Positions 28,037-39,209 are shown, counted from the first letter of the stretch. The stretch is DNA of 64,000 nucleotides from Paraburkholderia sp. BCC1885 (GCF_900996235.1 NZ_CAAJGM010000166.1:1-64000); one strand, 5' to 3'. Program-made: numbers and translations. The notes: generated by a model not told the origin, from the letters alone.

Positions 28037-29095
28037 TTATTTCCAGATATTCCACGGCGACATGATCCAGAAGCCGACCACCACCAGCCACACCACGCAG
28101 ACCGGAATGAACACTTTCCAGCCCAGACGCATGATCTGGTCATAGCGGTAGCGCGGGAATGTGGCACGCGCCCAGATGAATACCGACAGCAACAGGAACA
28201 CTTTCAGCACCAGCCAGAAAATGCCCGGAATGAACGACAGGAAGCCGAACGGCGCACTCCAGCCGCCGAGGAACAGCGTAGATGCCAGTGCCGAAATCAC
28301 GATCATGTTGATGTACTCGGCGAGGAAGAACAGCGCGAACGCCATCCCCGAGTAATCGATCATGTGGCCCGCGACGATTTCCGATTCGCCTTCCACCACG
28401 TCGAACGGGTGACGGTTGGTTTCGGCGATGCCCGAGATGAAGTACACGACGAACATCGGCAAGAGCGGCAGCCAGTTCCACGACAGAAAGTTCAGACCGT
28501 GGGCGGCGAAGAAACCGCGCTCCTGCGAACCGACGATGTCCGACAGATTCAGCGTGCCCGCCGTCATCAGCACGACGACGAGCGCGAAGCCCATCGAAAT
28601 TTCGTACGACACCATCTGCGCCGCGGCGCGCATGGAGCCGAGGAAGGCGTACTTCGAATTCGAGGCCCAGCCGGCCAGAATCACGCCGTATACGCCGATC
28701 GACGAAATCGCCATGGCGTACAGCAGGCCTGCGTTGATGTCGCCGAGCACCGCGCCCGCCTGGAACGGAATCACCGCCCACACCGCGAAGGCCGGCACCA
28801 CCACCATGATCGGCGCGATCAGGTAAGTCCAGCGGCTCGCCTGGGTGGGCTGAATCACTTCTTTCAGCAATAGCTTCAGCACGTCGGCGATCGGCTGCAG
28901 CAAACCTGCCGGGCCGACCCGGTTCGGACCGAGACGCACGTGCATCCAGCCGATCAGCTTACGTTCCCAGAGGATCAGGTAAGCCACGCACAGCAGGATG
29001 ACGACGGCCACCACCAGGATGCGCACCAGTGCCCACACCGTGGGCCATGCCGCACCGAGAAGTTGAGTGCCGCCCGAGTTGATCGATTCGAACAT
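28037..29095 (-). CDS. nuoH: NADH-quinone oxidoreductase subunit H
   Basis: 352 residues, eight-helix membrane subunit forming the quinone chamber. Conserved [20 protein letters not shown] (at about 44-63) and [19 protein letters not shown] are present. The start directly abuts the nuoG stop (29096). Confidence 0.98.
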   Translation of the reverse strand: MFESINSGGTQLLGAAWPTVWALVRILVVAVVILLCVAYLILWERKLIGWMHVRLGPNRVGPAGLLQPIADVLKLLLKEVIQPTQASRWTYLIAPIMVVVPAFAVWAVIPFQAGAVLGDINAGLLYAMAISSIGVYGVILAGWASNSKYAFLGSMRAAAQMVSYEISMGFALVVVLMTAGTLNLSDIVGSQERGFFAAHGLNFLSWNWLPLLPMFVVYFISGIAETNRHPFDVVEGESEIVAGHMIDYSGMAFALFFLAEYINMIVISALASTLFLGGWSAPFGFLSFIPGIFWLVLKVFLLLSVFIWARATFPRYRYDQIMRLGWKVFIPVCVVWLVVVGFWIMSPWNIWK

Positions 29096-31438
29096 TTACG
29101 CCTTCTCCACCAGCAGTTCACCGAACAGGCTGCCCAGCGCTGCACCGGCAGGCGTGGCCGCCGATACGCGGACGACTGTCTCCGCAAGATTTGCATCGCG
29201 CACGGCCGGCAACTGGACCGAGTGCTCACCCTGGCGCACGCGCACCGCGTCGCCGTCTTTCAGACCCAGCTTGTCGAACAGCGCAGCCGGCAGGCCGACG
29301 GTGTTCGCGGCGCGGGCGGCCGCCGTCAGATGCAGCGATTCCGCGCGACGCACCAGCGGGTCGGCGTGGTAGATCGGCACATTGGCGAGCCGCTCGAAGG
29401 CGCCGTCAGCGGCCTTCGGCGCCGTACCGCGCGCCACGGCGGCGCCGGTCTGGTTCGACAGACGCGCGCTCAGGTCGCCGTCGCCGAGCGCCGCCGTGCG
29501 CACTTCTTCCGAGGTATCGAATTCGAAACCGGGCAGACCGAGCAGGCTGCCCAGCACACGCAACACCTTCCATGCCGGGCGCGTATCGCCGAGCGGACGC
29601 ACCACGCCGTTAAAGCTCTGCACGGTGCCTTCCGCGCTGACGAAAGTGCCGGCCGTTTCCGTGAACGGCGCGATCGGCAGCAGGACGTCGGCGTATTCGG
29701 CGCCGGTCTGGAACGGCGACAGCACCACCACCATTTCAGCCTGCTTCAAGGCGGCCAGCGCCTGCGCCGGATTGGCCGTGTCGAACTCCGGTTCGACGTT
29801 GAGCAGCACATAACCCTTGCGCGGCTGTTCGAACACTTCGCGCGCGTTCAGACCGCCCTCGCCCGGCAGCGCGCCGACGAGATGCGCGCCCACCGTATTC
29901 GCTGCTTCCGTGAGGAAGCCGAGCGTGGCGCCGGTGGCGTCCGCGATCCATTGGGCCGCGGCGTGAATCCGGGCAAAGTCAGGGTGACGCACGGCGGCGT
30001 TGCCGAGCAGCACGAGGCGCAACTCACCGGCTACGAGCGACGCAGCGGCCTGCTTGTGCGCGTCATTCGGTTGCGCGCCGGCAAAGGCTTCGGGCAAGGC
30101 CGTACCGCGAGCTTCGGAGACCGCGCCGGCGATTCCGGCCAGCTCAGCCAGCCATGCGGAGGGTGCCGCGACCACACGTTCAGCTTGCGGGATCAAGGCG
30201 TCGTCGGCGGTAGCCTGCAGCAGCGTCAGTTGCGCGCCGCCCTTGGCAGCCTGGCGCAGACGCGCGGCCAGCAGCGGGTGATCGCGGCGCAGATCCGAGC
30301 CGATGATGAATGCCGCGTCGACGTTCGACAGATCGGCGACCTTGCTGCCGAGCCACGGCGCACCGTTGAGCGGCGCCGAGAAATCGGCCTGACGCAGACG
30401 GAAGTCGACGTTAGGCGTGCCGACCGCTTGCGCCAGTTGCTTCAGCAGGAACAATTCTTCAACCGTGCTGTGGGCGCTGCCGAGCGCGCCCAGCGCGTCG
30501 GCGCCGTGGTCGTCCTTGATGCCCTTCAGACCCTTGACGACATAGTCGAGCGCGGTTTGCCAGTCGGTTTCGATCCACTGGCCGCCCTGCTTGAGCATGG
30601 GCTGCGTAAGACGTTCCGGGCTGTTCAGGCCTTCGTATGAGAAGCGGTCTTTGTCCGAGATCCAGCATTCGTTGATGGCTTCGTTCTCGAACGGCAGCAC
30701 GCGCATCACGCGGTTGTTCTTGACCTGCACCACGAGGTTCGCGCCGACCGAATCGTGCGGGCTCACCGACTTGCGGCGCGACAGTTCCCACGTGCGGGCG
30801 CTATAACGGAACGGCTTGCTGGTCAGCGCGCCGACCGGGCACAGATCGATCATGTTGCCGGACAGTTCGGAGTCGACCGTCTTGCCGACGAACGAGGTAA
30901 TTTCCGAATGCTCGCCGCGGCCCAGCATGCCGAGTTCCATGACGCCGGCGATTTCCTGGCCGAAGCGGACGCAACGCGTGCAGTGAATGCAACGCGTCAT
31001 TTCTTCCATCGAGATCAGCGGGCCGACGTTCTTGTGGAACACCACGCGCTTTTCTTCGCTATAGCGCGAGGCCGACTTGCCGTAGCCCACCGCCAGATCC
31101 TGCAACTGGCATTCGCCGCCCTGGTCGCAGATCGGACAATCGAGCGGGTGGTTGATCAGCAGGAATTCCATCACGGCTTGCTGACCCTGCACGGCCTTGT
31201 CGGACTTCGTGCGCACGATCATGCCCGCCGACACCGGCGTGGCGCATGCGGGGACGGCCTTCGGCATCTTTTCGACGTCGACCAGACACATCCGGCAGTT
31301 GGCCGCAATCGACAGCTTCTTGTGATAGCAGAAGTGAGGAATGTACGTGTCGACCTTATGCGCAGCCTGGATCACCATGCTGCCTTCCGGTACCTCTACT
31401 GTCTTGCCGTCTATTTCAAGTTCAACCATGATGGTCAA
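29096..31438 (-). CDS. nuoG: NADH-quinone oxidoreductase subunit G
   Basis: 780 residues. The N-terminal 2Fe-2S ferredoxin domain has Cys in PHFCYHKKLSIAANCRMCLV, the next His/Cys cluster is in CPICDQGGECQLQD, and a 4Fe-4S site is in CIHCTRCVRF. A large molybdopterin-oxidoreductase-like domain without cofactor role follows. The product sits in the peripheral arm. Length is normal for betaproteobacteria. Confidence 0.97.
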   Translation of the reverse strand: MTIMVELEIDGKTVEVPEGSMVIQAAHKVDTYIPHFCYHKKLSIAANCRMCLVDVEKMPKAVPACATPVSAGMIVRTKSDKAVQGQQAVMEFLLINHPLDCPICDQGGECQLQDLAVGYGKSASRYSEEKRVVFHKNVGPLISMEEMTRCIHCTRCVRFGQEIAGVMELGMLGRGEHSEITSFVGKTVDSELSGNMIDLCPVGALTSKPFRYSARTWELSRRKSVSPHDSVGANLVVQVKNNRVMRVLPFENEAINECWISDKDRFSYEGLNSPERLTQPMLKQGGQWIETDWQTALDYVVKGLKGIKDDHGADALGALGSAHSTVEELFLLKQLAQAVGTPNVDFRLRQADFSAPLNGAPWLGSKVADLSNVDAAFIIGSDLRRDHPLLAARLRQAAKGGAQLTLLQATADDALIPQAERVVAAPSAWLAELAGIAGAVSEARGTALPEAFAGAQPNDAHKQAAASLVAGELRLVLLGNAAVRHPDFARIHAAAQWIADATGATLGFLTEAANTVGAHLVGALPGEGGLNAREVFEQPRKGYVLLNVEPEFDTANPAQALAALKQAEMVVVLSPFQTGAEYADVLLPIAPFTETAGTFVSAEGTVQSFNGVVRPLGDTRPAWKVLRVLGSLLGLPGFEFDTSEEVRTAALGDGDLSARLSNQTGAAVARGTAPKAADGAFERLANVPIYHADPLVRRAESLHLTAAARAANTVGLPAALFDKLGLKDGDAVRVRQGEHSVQLPAVRDANLAETVVRVSAATPAGAALGSLFGELLVEKA

Positions 31439-31532
31439 TCTTCCTTAACCTGTTACCGCTCAATCGTTCGCCCGTTCATTCGCCACACGGCGAAGAACCC
31501 CGCGGTTGATGCTTCTGGTGACGCGGCCGCTT

Positions 31533-32861
31533 TTAAGCCGCCACCGTTTCGGAAGCCGTTGCTGCGCCGGCATGACCGCCCACGAGGCAGTGCTTGTGCT
31601 CGACGTGATATGCGAACTCGTCCCAGTAATGCTTGAGCATGCCGCGCACCGGCATGGCCGCGGCGTCGCCGAGCGCGCAAATCGTGCGGCCCATGATATT
31701 GCCGGCCACCGAGTTCAGCAGATCCAGATCTTCCTGGCGGCCGAGGCCGTGCTCGATCCGATGAACCACGCGATACAGCCAGCCCGTCCCTTCGCGGCAT
31801 GGCGTGCACTGGCCGCAGGACTCTTCGTAATAGAAGTACGACAGACGCAGCAGCGAACGGACCATGCAGCGCGTTTCGTCCATCACGATGACCGCGCCCG
31901 AACCGAGCATCGACCCCGCCTTGGCGATCGAGTCGTAGTCCATGTCCGTGTGCATCATCATCTCGCCCGGGATCACCGGCGCAGACGAGCCGCCAGGAAT
32001 CACCGCCTTGATCTTCTTGCCGCCGCGCATGCCGCCGGCGAGCTCCAGCAAGGTGGCGAACGGCGTGCCGAGCGGCACTTCGTAATTGCCCGGCCGTTCG
32101 ACGTCGCCCGACACCGAGAAAATCTTGGTGCCGCCGTTGTTCGGCTTGCCGATTTCAAGGTAATTCTGCGGGCCGACCGTCAGCAGGAACGGCACGGCCG
32201 CGAACGTCTCGGTGTTGTTGATGGTGGTCGGCTTGCCATACACGCCGAAGCTCGCCGGAAACGGCGGCTTGAAGCGCGGCTGGCCCTTCTTGCCTTCCAG
32301 CGATTCGAGCAGCGCGGTTTCTTCGCCGCAGATATAGGCGCCGTAACCGTGGTGCGCATGAAGCTGGAACGAGAAGCCCGAGCCCATGATGTTGTCGCCG
32401 AGGAAACCGGCGCGGCGCGCCTCTTCCAGCGCCTCTTCGAAGCGGCGGTACTCGGCGAAAATTTCACCGTGGATGTAGTTGTAGCCCACCGTGATGCCCA
32501 TCGCGTAGGCGCCGATGGCCATGCCTTCGATCAGCGCATGCGGGTTATAGCGCAGGATGTCGCGGTCCTTGAACGTGCCCGGCTCGCCTTCGTCCGAATT
32601 GCAGACGAGGTACTTCTGCCCAGGGAACTGACGCGGCATGAAGCTCCACTTCAGACCGGTCGGAAAGCCCGCACCGCCACGACCGCGCAAACCCGACGCC
32701 TTGACGTCCGCAATTACCTGCTCGGGCGGAATTTTCTCTTCGAGGATACGGCGCAGCTGGGCGTAACCGCCGCGCGCCACGTAGTCTTCGAGATGCCAGT
32801 TGTCGCCGTTCAGGCCGGCGAGAATCAGCGGTTTGATGTGACGATCGTGGAGAGACGTCAT
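31533..32861 (-). CDS. nuoF: NADH-quinone oxidoreductase subunit F
   Basis: 442 residues. It carries the NADH site and FMN ([17 protein letters not shown], and [17 protein letters not shown]) and the N3 4Fe-4S cluster ([12 protein letters not shown] plus a later Cys). The ATG at 32861 overlaps the nuoE stop by 4 bases. Frame extension upstream lies in nuoE and is rejected. A 94-base gap without features follows before nuoG. Confidence 0.97.
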   Translation of the reverse strand: MTSLHDRHIKPLILAGLNGDNWHLEDYVARGGYAQLRRILEEKIPPEQVIADVKASGLRGRGGAGFPTGLKWSFMPRQFPGQKYLVCNSDEGEPGTFKDRDILRYNPHALIEGMAIGAYAMGITVGYNYIHGEIFAEYRRFEEALEEARRAGFLGDNIMGSGFSFQLHAHHGYGAYICGEETALLESLEGKKGQPRFKPPFPASFGVYGKPTTINNTETFAAVPFLLTVGPQNYLEIGKPNNGGTKIFSVSGDVERPGNYEVPLGTPFATLLELAGGMRGGKKIKAVIPGGSSAPVIPGEMMMHTDMDYDSIAKAGSMLGSGAVIVMDETRCMVRSLLRLSYFYYEESCGQCTPCREGTGWLYRVVHRIEHGLGRQEDLDLLNSVAGNIMGRTICALGDAAAMPVRGMLKHYWDEFAYHVEHKHCLVGGHAGAATASETVAA

Positions 32862-33343
32862 TTCGAGAGCTCCTCGAGAAGCTGGTCGATCTTCGCGCGG
32901 CTCATGAAGCTGCACATGCGATGGTTGTTCACCAGCATCACCGGCGCATCGCCGCACGAGCCCATGCATTCACCTTCTTTCAGGGTGAATTTGCCGTCCG
33001 CGGTGGTTTCGCCGAAGTCGATGCCGAGCTTCTGCTTCAGGTATTCGGCCGCGCTTTCCGAGCCGCCGTCCGGACCCAGCTGGCATGGCAGGTTCGTACA
33101 GAGCGTGATCTTGTGCTTGCCGACCGGCGACGTCTCGTACATCGTGTAGAAGGTTGCCACCTCCTGCACGGCGACGGCGGGCATGCCGAGATAGTCCGCC
33201 ACGAACTGCATCAGTTCGGGCGACAGCCAGCCATGCTCTTCCTGAGCCACGGCCAACGCCGCCATGACGGCGGACTGTTGTTGACCGGCGGGATACTTCG
33301 CGATCGCGCGATCGATTTCTTTCAGGCCTTCAGCTGAGATCAT
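32858..33343 (-). CDS. nuoE: NADH-quinone oxidoreductase subunit E
   Basis: 161 residues. The thioredoxin-like 2Fe-2S domain has ligands C82, C87, C126 and C130 (CTNLPC and CMGSC). The ATG at 33343 ([11 protein letters not shown]) is used; an in-frame TTG at 33364 would add seven residues. The 134-base gap to nuoD holds no ORF. Confidence 0.97.
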   Translation of the reverse strand: MISAEGLKEIDRAIAKYPAGQQQSAVMAALAVAQEEHGWLSPELMQFVADYLGMPAVAVQEVATFYTMYETSPVGKHKITLCTNLPCQLGPDGGSESAAEYLKQKLGIDFGETTADGKFTLKEGECMGSCGDAPVMLVNNHRMCSFMSRAKIDQLLEELSK

Positions 33344-33477
33344 TTTCAGACACGACTCTTTCAATTCCTACCGAACGAAAACCTGTCGCGCGTTGCATGT
33401 TGCGACAGACCCGGCGTTCCTTTGCTTGACGCGCGCATGCTACGGCTGCAACGCGCACGCCACGATGAAAACCGCTC

Positions 33478-34731
33478 TTAACGATCGATTTCGCCGAACA
33501 CGATGTCCTGTGTGCCGATAATCGTCACGGCGTCGGCGATCATGTGCCCGCGCGCCATTTCGTCGAGCGCGGACAGATGCGCATAACCCGGCGCCCGAAT
33601 CTTCAGGCGATACGGCTTGTTCGCGCCGTCCGAGATCAGATAGATGCCGAACTCGCCCTTCGGGTGTTCGACTGCCGCGTATGCCTCGCCTTCCGGCACG
33701 TGGAAGCCTTCCGTGAAGAGCTTGAAATGGTGAATCAGCTCTTCCATGTTCGACTTCATGCCGACGCGCGACGGCGGCGCAATCTTGTGATTGTCGATCA
33801 TTACGGGGCCAGGATTCTTGCGCAACCATTCAATGCACTGTTTCGCGATTCGAGTGGATTGACGCATTTCTTCGACGCGTACCAGGTACCGGTCGTAACA
33901 ATCGCCGTTCACGCCGACCGGAATGTCGAAGTCCAGCTTGTCATAGACTTCATACGGCTGCTTCTTGCGCAGGTCCCACTCGATGCCAGAGCCGCGCAGC
34001 ATCGCGCCGGTCATGCCCAGTTGCAGCGCGCGCTCCGGACTCACCACGCCAATGCCGACCAGACGCTGCTTCCAGATCCGGTTGTCGGTAAGGAGCGTTT
34101 CGTATTCGTCTACGCAATGCGGGAAGCGCGTGAAGAAGTCGTCGATGAAGTCGAGCAACGAACCCTGGCGGGTCTCGTTCATCCTCGACAGCGCCTTGGC
34201 GTTGCGAATCTTCGATGCCTTGTACTGCGGCATGGCTTCCGGCAAATCACGGTACACACCGCCCGGACGGTAGTAAGCCGCGTGCATCCGGGCGCCGGAC
34301 ACCGCTTCGTACACGTCCATCAGGTCTTCGCGTTCGCGGAACGCATACAGAAACACCGCCATGGCGCCGACGTCGAGCGCGTGCGAGCCGATCCACATCA
34401 GGTGGTTCAGCACGCGCGTGATTTCGTCGAACAGCACGCGGATGTATTTGGCGCGCACCGGCACGTCGATGCCAAGCAGTTTTTCGATGGCCATCACGTA
34501 GCCGTGCTCGTTGACCATCATCGACACGTAGTCGAGGCGGTCCATGTACGGCACGGACTGGATGAACGTCTTGGTTTCCGCGAGCTTTTCAGTGGCGCGG
34601 TGCAGCAGGCCGATATGCGGGTCGGCGCGCTGGATCACTTCGCCGTCGAGTTCGAGCACGAGGCGCAGCACACCGTGCGCGGCCGGGTGTTGCGGGCCGA
34701 AATTGAGCGTGTAGTTTTTGATCTCTGCCAT
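33478..34731 (-). CDS. nuoD: NADH-quinone oxidoreductase subunit D
   Basis: 417 residues, 49-kDa subunit homologue lining the quinone pocket, related to NiFe hydrogenase large subunit. Conserved [14 protein letters not shown] at the N-terminus and the C-terminal [13 protein letters not shown] are present. It is a separate gene from nuoC (not a nuoCD fusion as in E. coli). Confidence 0.98.
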   Translation of the reverse strand: MAEIKNYTLNFGPQHPAAHGVLRLVLELDGEVIQRADPHIGLLHRATEKLAETKTFIQSVPYMDRLDYVSMMVNEHGYVMAIEKLLGIDVPVRAKYIRVLFDEITRVLNHLMWIGSHALDVGAMAVFLYAFREREDLMDVYEAVSGARMHAAYYRPGGVYRDLPEAMPQYKASKIRNAKALSRMNETRQGSLLDFIDDFFTRFPHCVDEYETLLTDNRIWKQRLVGIGVVSPERALQLGMTGAMLRGSGIEWDLRKKQPYEVYDKLDFDIPVGVNGDCYDRYLVRVEEMRQSTRIAKQCIEWLRKNPGPVMIDNHKIAPPSRVGMKSNMEELIHHFKLFTEGFHVPEGEAYAAVEHPKGEFGIYLISDGANKPYRLKIRAPGYAHLSALDEMARGHMIADAVTIIGTQDIVFGEIDR

Positions 34732-34740
34732 GGCGTTCCC

Positions 34741-35343
34741 TTAGTGTTTCAGACCGCCATAGCGATCCTCGCGGATCACGCGCGGCGTGATTTCGCGCGG
34801 CTCGATCGTCACAGGCTGATAGACGACGCGCTTCTCTTCCGGGTCGTAACGCATTTCGACGTAGCCGGAGATCGGGAAATCCTTGCGGAACGGGTGACCG
34901 ATGAAACCATAGTCGGTCAGGATACGGCGCAGGTCGGGGTGGCCTTCGAAGACGATGCCGTACAGGTCGAAGGCTTCGCGCTCGTACCAGTTGGCCGAGT
35001 TCCAGACGTCGACGATCGACGGAATCAGCGGCACATCGTCGTCTTGCGCGAACACGCGCACACGCAGACGCCAGTTGTTCCTGACCGACAGCAAATGCAG
35101 GACGGCGGCAAAACGCGGACCGTCGTAGGCGCCTTCGCCGTAGGTCTGGTAGTCGACGCCGCACAGGTCGACCAGTTGCTCGAAGCCCAGCGACAAATCG
35201 TCGCGGAGCCGCGTCGCAATATCTTGATATTCTCTTGCACTCACGACGATAGTGAGCTCACCGATTGCTTCGGTGACGCTCAGCAGGCGGCCGCCAAAGG
35301 CCGCCTCGAGGTTCGCTTTCAGGGTCTCGAGTTTGCTTGCCAT
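34741..35343 (-). CDS. nuoC: NADH-quinone oxidoreductase subunit C
   Basis: 200 residues, 30-kDa subunit. The signature ERE-type stretch [20 protein letters not shown] and [19 protein letters not shown] are visible. No Shine-Dalgarno is seen; the 19-base gap after nuoB contains seven C in a row on the coding strand (35349-35355), so translation may depend on coupling to nuoB. Confidence 0.97.
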   Translation of the reverse strand: MASKLETLKANLEAAFGGRLLSVTEAIGELTIVVSAREYQDIATRLRDDLSLGFEQLVDLCGVDYQTYGEGAYDGPRFAAVLHLLSVRNNWRLRVRVFAQDDDVPLIPSIVDVWNSANWYEREAFDLYGIVFEGHPDLRRILTDYGFIGHPFRKDFPISGYVEMRYDPEEKRVVYQPVTIEPREITPRVIREDRYGGLKH

Positions 35344-35362
35344 ATTGTGGGGGGGCTTTGCC

Positions 35363-35842
35363 TTATTGACGGGCGATAGTGTTGGTGCGGCGGATCTTGG
35401 CCTGTAGCTGGATCACGCCGTAGACCAGTGCTTCTGCGGTCGGCGGGCAGCCCGGCACATAGACATCGACCGGCACGATCCGATCGCAACCACGTACCAC
35501 TGAATACGAATAGTGATAGTAGCCGCCGCCGTTCGCGCACGAACCCATCGAGATCACCCAGCGCGGTTCGGCCATCTGGTCGTAGACCTTGCGCAGGGCG
35601 GGCGCCATCTTGTTGCACAGCGTGCCGGCGACGATCATCACGTCCGACTGACGCGGACTGGGACGAAACACCACGCCGAAACGGTCGAGGTCATAACGGG
35701 CAGCGCCCGCATGCATCATCTCGACCGCGCAACACGCGAGACCGAACGTCATCGGCCACAAGGAGCCGGTACGCGTCCAGTTGATCAGCTTGTCAGCCGT
35801 GGTGGTGACAAACCCTTCCTTCAAGACCCCTTCGATACTCAT
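35363..35842 (-). CDS. nuoB: NADH-quinone oxidoreductase subunit B
   Basis: 159 residues holding cluster N2, the last in the chain. Ligands C37 and C38 (tandem, LACCAVE), C102 (GSCANGGG) and C132 (VPGCPPT) are all present. ATG 35842 ([11 protein letters not shown]) is the family start. Confidence 0.98.
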
Positions 35843-35905
35843 TTGCTTTCCACTCCAGACGGGGCGGCAAGCACTCGCCACCCACGCAAACCGGCGATTA
35901 ATCCA

Positions 35906-36265
35906 TCATTCCCAGTCCAGCCCGCCCTTCTTCCAGATGTAGGCGAAGCCCAGCAGGAACTCGAGCAGGAAAATCATCATTGCCATGAAGCCGGGCCAGC
36001 CGATGTCGCGCAGGGCAACGCCCCACGGGAACAGGAACGCGGTTTCAAGATCGAAAATGATGAAGAGAATGGCGACGAGATAGTAGCGCACATCGAATTT
36101 CATGCGCGCATCTTCGAATGCTTCGAAGCCGCACTCGTACGGTGCGTTCTTCTCGGTATCGGGCCTGTTCGGACCGAGGATCTTGCCAATACTGACCAGT
36201 GCTACGCCTAAACCAGTGCCCACCAGGAGGAACAACAAGACGGGGTAATAGGCTGCGAGGTTCAA
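35906..36265 (-). CDS. nuoA: NADH-quinone oxidoreductase subunit A, TTG start
   Basis: 119 residues with three membrane helices, family-standard from [14 protein letters not shown]. No ATG exists at the expected start; TTG at 36263-36265 has GAGGA seven bases upstream and gives the right length. A longer frame up to 36328 lacks similarity. It is the first gene of the nuo operon, downstream of the tRNA-Leu terminator, so the nuo promoter should lie in 36266-36378. I could not fix it. Confidence 0.95.
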   Translation of the reverse strand: MNLAAYYPVLLFLLVGTGLGVALVSIGKILGPNRPDTEKNAPYECGFEAFEDARMKFDVRYYLVAILFIIFDLETAFLFPWGVALRDIGWPGFMAMMIFLLEFLLGFAYIWKKGGLDWE

Positions 36266-36377
36266 GACTGTCCTCAATCGGTTGGTTCTGAGTGCCGCCA
36301 GGGATACGATCACCCGGCACGAAATCACTTCGGCGCGCTTGACGCTGCAACTTTAACGCAAACACCAGCCAGAAGCG

Positions 36378-36414
36378 AAAATGCCAGCCGAAGCGAAGCA
36401 AGCGGCTGGCATTT
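36378..36414 (-). terminator. Terminator after tRNA-Leu
   Basis: Perfect 11-bp stem GGCTGGCATTT/AAATGCCAGCC (36404-36414 and 36379-36389) with T-tract ATTTTCGC on the minus strand. It separates tpiA-secG-tRNA from nuoA. Confidence 0.8.
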
Positions 36415-36423
36415 AGATAACAT

Positions 36424-36508
36424 TGGTGCCGACGGCGAGACTCGAACTCGCACAGCTTTCGCCACTACCCCCTCAAGATAGCGTGTCTACCAATTTCACC
36501 ACGTCGGC
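36424..36508 (-). tRNA. tRNA-Leu, anticodon GAG
   Basis: 85 nt with encoded CCA. Acceptor GCCGACG pairs with CGTCGGC. The D-loop region reads TGGTGAAATTGGTAGACACG, and anticodon stem CTATC/GGTAG holds loop TTGAGGG, anticodon GAG. A long variable arm follows (class II), with T-arm GTTCGAGTC. It decodes CUC and CUU. It is probably cotranscribed with tpiA and secG. Confidence 0.97.
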
Positions 36509-36619
36509 ACTACTGCAATCCGGGAAATCAACTTGTAAAACCCGCGAATCGCTTCAAGACTTGAATTGTAACTGGTTTAAACAGTTTGTTCAACGCACCA
36601 CGACCACTTTTGCCGAAAA

Positions 36620-36997
36620 TTATTTCGGCACATCCTGGCCCGGCGTCGATGCAGCGACGGCCGGAACCGCGCCCGATGCACCCGCCGGCGCCGCTGCCGA
36701 CGAGGCCACGAGCGGCGCTGCCGGAACCGCGCCGAGCAAGCCAGCAGAAGGCTTCGCGTGATACGAGCCGAGGTACGTGAGGGTCAACGTGGTGACAAAA
36801 AAGATAGCTGCGAGCACCGCGGTGCTACGCGACAAAAAGTTCGCCGAACCGGTCGCGCCGAACAGGCTGCCCGATGCGCCGCTACCAAAAGCAGCGCCCA
36901 TATCCGCGCCCTTGCCGTGCTGCAGCAACACGAGGCCAATGACCCCAAGCGCCGACAACAACTGAATGACGATAATCAATGTTTTCAAAACCAGCAT
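36620..36997 (-). CDS. secG: Preprotein translocase subunit SecG
   Basis: 125 residues. Two membrane helices (about 3-22 and 55-73) flank the conserved LLQHGKGADMGAAFGSGASG loop. A Pro/Ala-rich C-terminal tail (about 85-125) is typical of Burkholderia SecG. ATG 36997 follows AGGTGAG; a GTG three codons upstream is less likely. It lies between tpiA and tRNA-Leu. Confidence 0.95.
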   Translation of the reverse strand: MLVLKTLIIVIQLLSALGVIGLVLLQHGKGADMGAAFGSGASGSLFGATGSANFLSRSTAVLAAIFFVTTLTLTYLGSYHAKPSAGLLGAVPAAPLVASSAAAPAGASGAVPAVAASTPGQDVPK

Positions 36998-37078
36998 CAC
37001 ACTCACCTGAGTCTTTATTTAATCGTGCGGCACAAGGCGCACCGCACGCAATGGGTCTTCCTCACCCGGGCAATCCGC

Positions 37079-37852
37079 TTACTGCGTGACGCTTACCGCG
37101 CCGGCCGCACCGCAGATTGCCAGGAAATCCTGGTCATGCAACGACGCGCCGCCAATCAGGCCACCGTCGATATCCGGCTGGCGGAACAACTCTTCCGCAT
37201 TGTCCGGCTTCACGCTACCGCCATACAAAAGTGGTACTTCGCCCGCGCCCTTCGCGACGAGACGCGCGCGCAGAAACGCATGAACATCCTGCGCCTGTTG
37301 CGCCGTGGCGCTCTGGCCGCTGCCGATCGCCCACACGGGCTCGTAAGCGACTACCAGCCGCGCCGCCTCCCCGGACGACAACTTCGCGAGCACCGTATCC
37401 AGCTGCTCACCGACCACCTGCTCGGTCTTACCCGCATCGCGCTCTTCGGCTGTTTCACCGAGGCAGACGATGGGCGTCAAACCTGCTTCGAGCACACGCT
37501 GCGCCTTCACGGCCACCAGTTCCGCGCTTTCGCGGTGATACGCCCGGCGCTCCGAGTGCCCGACGATCGCCAGCGACGAACCGAAGTCCGCCACCATGGG
37601 CGCCGCCACTTCGCCGGTGTAAGCGCCCTCGGTGAGCGCCGAGACGTCCTGGGCACCCCACGTGACGCGGCTGCCTTGCAGCAGGGCCTGCGCCTGCGCC
37701 AGATACGGAAACGGCACGCAGACGCCAACCCGCACGCTCTCCGGCAACGCGCCGGCACCTTGCGCGACGGCTTCGAGCAGAACCGCGTTCTCGGCCAGAC
37801 GCCCGTGCATCTTCCAGTTACCGACTACCAGCTTGGCTCGTTGTTTCGACAT
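37079..37852 (-). CDS. tpiA: Triosephosphate isomerase
   Basis: 257 residues. Catalytic Lys is in VVGNWKMHG (K13), His in VGHSERRAYH, Glu in VVAYEPVWAIG, and the phosphate-gripping loop is YGGSVKPDNA. It interconverts dihydroxyacetone phosphate and glyceraldehyde 3-phosphate. It is the first gene of the tpiA-secG-tRNA unit. Confidence 0.98.
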   Translation of the reverse strand: MSKQRAKLVVGNWKMHGRLAENAVLLEAVAQGAGALPESVRVGVCVPFPYLAQAQALLQGSRVTWGAQDVSALTEGAYTGEVAAPMVADFGSSLAIVGHSERRAYHRESAELVAVKAQRVLEAGLTPIVCLGETAEERDAGKTEQVVGEQLDTVLAKLSSGEAARLVVAYEPVWAIGSGQSATAQQAQDVHAFLRARLVAKGAGEVPLLYGGSVKPDNAEELFRQPDIDGGLIGGASLHDQDFLAICGAAGAVSVTQ

Positions 37853-37972
37853 CGTTTCGTCTAGTCGTTCGTCTTGCTGTGGTGGCGGATCCGGTTTGCG
37901 CCGGAAATTTGCAGCCTCATTGCAACCTTACTGTCCGCCTTTCAGAATCATGCGACGCACGCAAAACACGCA

Positions 37973-38002
37973 ATTTTACTGTGATGAGGCGGATCGGGTC
38001 AA
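37973..38002 (-). promoter_or_regulatory. tpiA promoter
   Basis: On the minus strand, -35 TTGACC (37997-38002) and -10 TAAAAT (37973-37978) are 18 bases apart, about 120 bases upstream of the tpiA ATG. The region 37853-37972 between is a leader with no ORF that I trust. Confidence 0.65.
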
Positions 38003-38069
38003 ACCTGTACTGTCAGCGCGCGCCCAGACACATGAAGGATGCCCGCGAGGCGCTCCCCGCAGCGCCCCA

Positions 38070-39083
38070 CTACACACCGGCCCAGTCCAGCATGATCTTG
38101 CCGACGTGCGTGCTGCTTTCCATCAACGCATGCGCCTCGGCGGCCTGCGCGGCCGGGAACACCTTGTAGATCACCGGTTTGATCCGGCCATCCTCGAGGT
38201 GGGGCCACACCCTGTCTTTCAGTTGCGCGGCAATCTTCGCCTTGAATTCGACGGGCCGCGGCCGCAGCGTCGAACCGGTGATCGTCAGACGGCGACGCAT
38301 GATCTCGGGCAAATTCAGCTCGGCCTTCGCGCCACCCAGCGTCGCGATCAGCACCAGCCGCCCGCCGTCGGCCAGCGCGGCCAACTCGCGCGGCACGTAA
38401 CTGCCGGCCACCATGTCGAGGATGACGTCGACACCGCGATCGTTCGTCAGCGACTTGAGGACTTCGACGAAATCCTCAGTTTTATAGTTGATCGCCCGCT
38501 CGGCGCCGAGTTGCTCGCAGGCGCGGCACTTGTCGTCCGAGCCCGCCGTGGCGAACACGCGAAAGCCGAGCGCGTGAGCAATCTGGATCGCCGTCACGCC
38601 AATCCCGCTCGAGCCGCCCTGCACCAGCAAGGTTTCGTTTGGACCGCCCTCGCCCGCGCCGAGATGGGCGCGTTCGAACACATTGCTCCAGACCGTGAAG
38701 AAGGTCTCCGGCAACGAAGCCGCCTCGATATCCGACCACCCTTTCGGCACCGGCAGACATTGCGCGAGCGGCGCGGCCACGTACTCCGCGTAACCGCCGC
38801 CCGCCAGCAACGCGCACACGCGATCGCCGGTTTTCAGCCCGAACGGATTGTGCTTCCCGTCGATTGTCCCGCCGACGATCTCGCCCGCCACCTCCAGCCC
38901 CGGCAGATCCGACGCGCCCGGCGGCGGCGCGTAGCCGCCCTTGCGCTGGAACACGTCCGGACGATTCACGCCCGAGGCCGCCACCTTGATCAGCACTTCA
39001 CCCGCTTTCGGCTGCGGCGTGGGCCGCTCCGCGAGCTTCAAGACGTCCGGCGCACCGAATTCGGTAATTTCGATCGCTTTCAT
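38070..39083 (-). CDS. NAD(P)H quinone oxidoreductase (zinc-free MDR family, QOR/PIG3-like)
   Basis: 337 residues. An N-terminal GroES-like domain (KAIEITEFGAPDVLKL) is followed by an NADPH-binding Rossmann domain with VQGGSSGIGVTAIQIAHALG at about 143-162. No zinc Cys/His set is seen. Such enzymes reduce quinones or enones with NADPH. ATG 39083 follows AGGTAACGC on the minus strand. It lies 126 bases downstream of pnp in the same direction. Confidence 0.9.
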   Translation of the reverse strand: MKAIEITEFGAPDVLKLAERPTPQPKAGEVLIKVAASGVNRPDVFQRKGGYAPPPGASDLPGLEVAGEIVGGTIDGKHNPFGLKTGDRVCALLAGGGYAEYVAAPLAQCLPVPKGWSDIEAASLPETFFTVWSNVFERAHLGAGEGGPNETLLVQGGSSGIGVTAIQIAHALGFRVFATAGSDDKCRACEQLGAERAINYKTEDFVEVLKSLTNDRGVDVILDMVAGSYVPRELAALADGGRLVLIATLGGAKAELNLPEIMRRRLTITGSTLRPRPVEFKAKIAAQLKDRVWPHLEDGRIKPVIYKVFPAAQAAEAHALMESSTHVGKIMLDWAGV

Positions 39084-39209
39084 CTGCGTTACCTCCAAGG
39101 TTTGGATTGGATTGCCGACGCGGCCGGAGCCCGTTCGCAATGCGATCCACCCTGCAAGAAAAACGGCCGGCGCGCATTTACGCTGCCGGCCGCTCACTAC
39201 CTTACTGCA

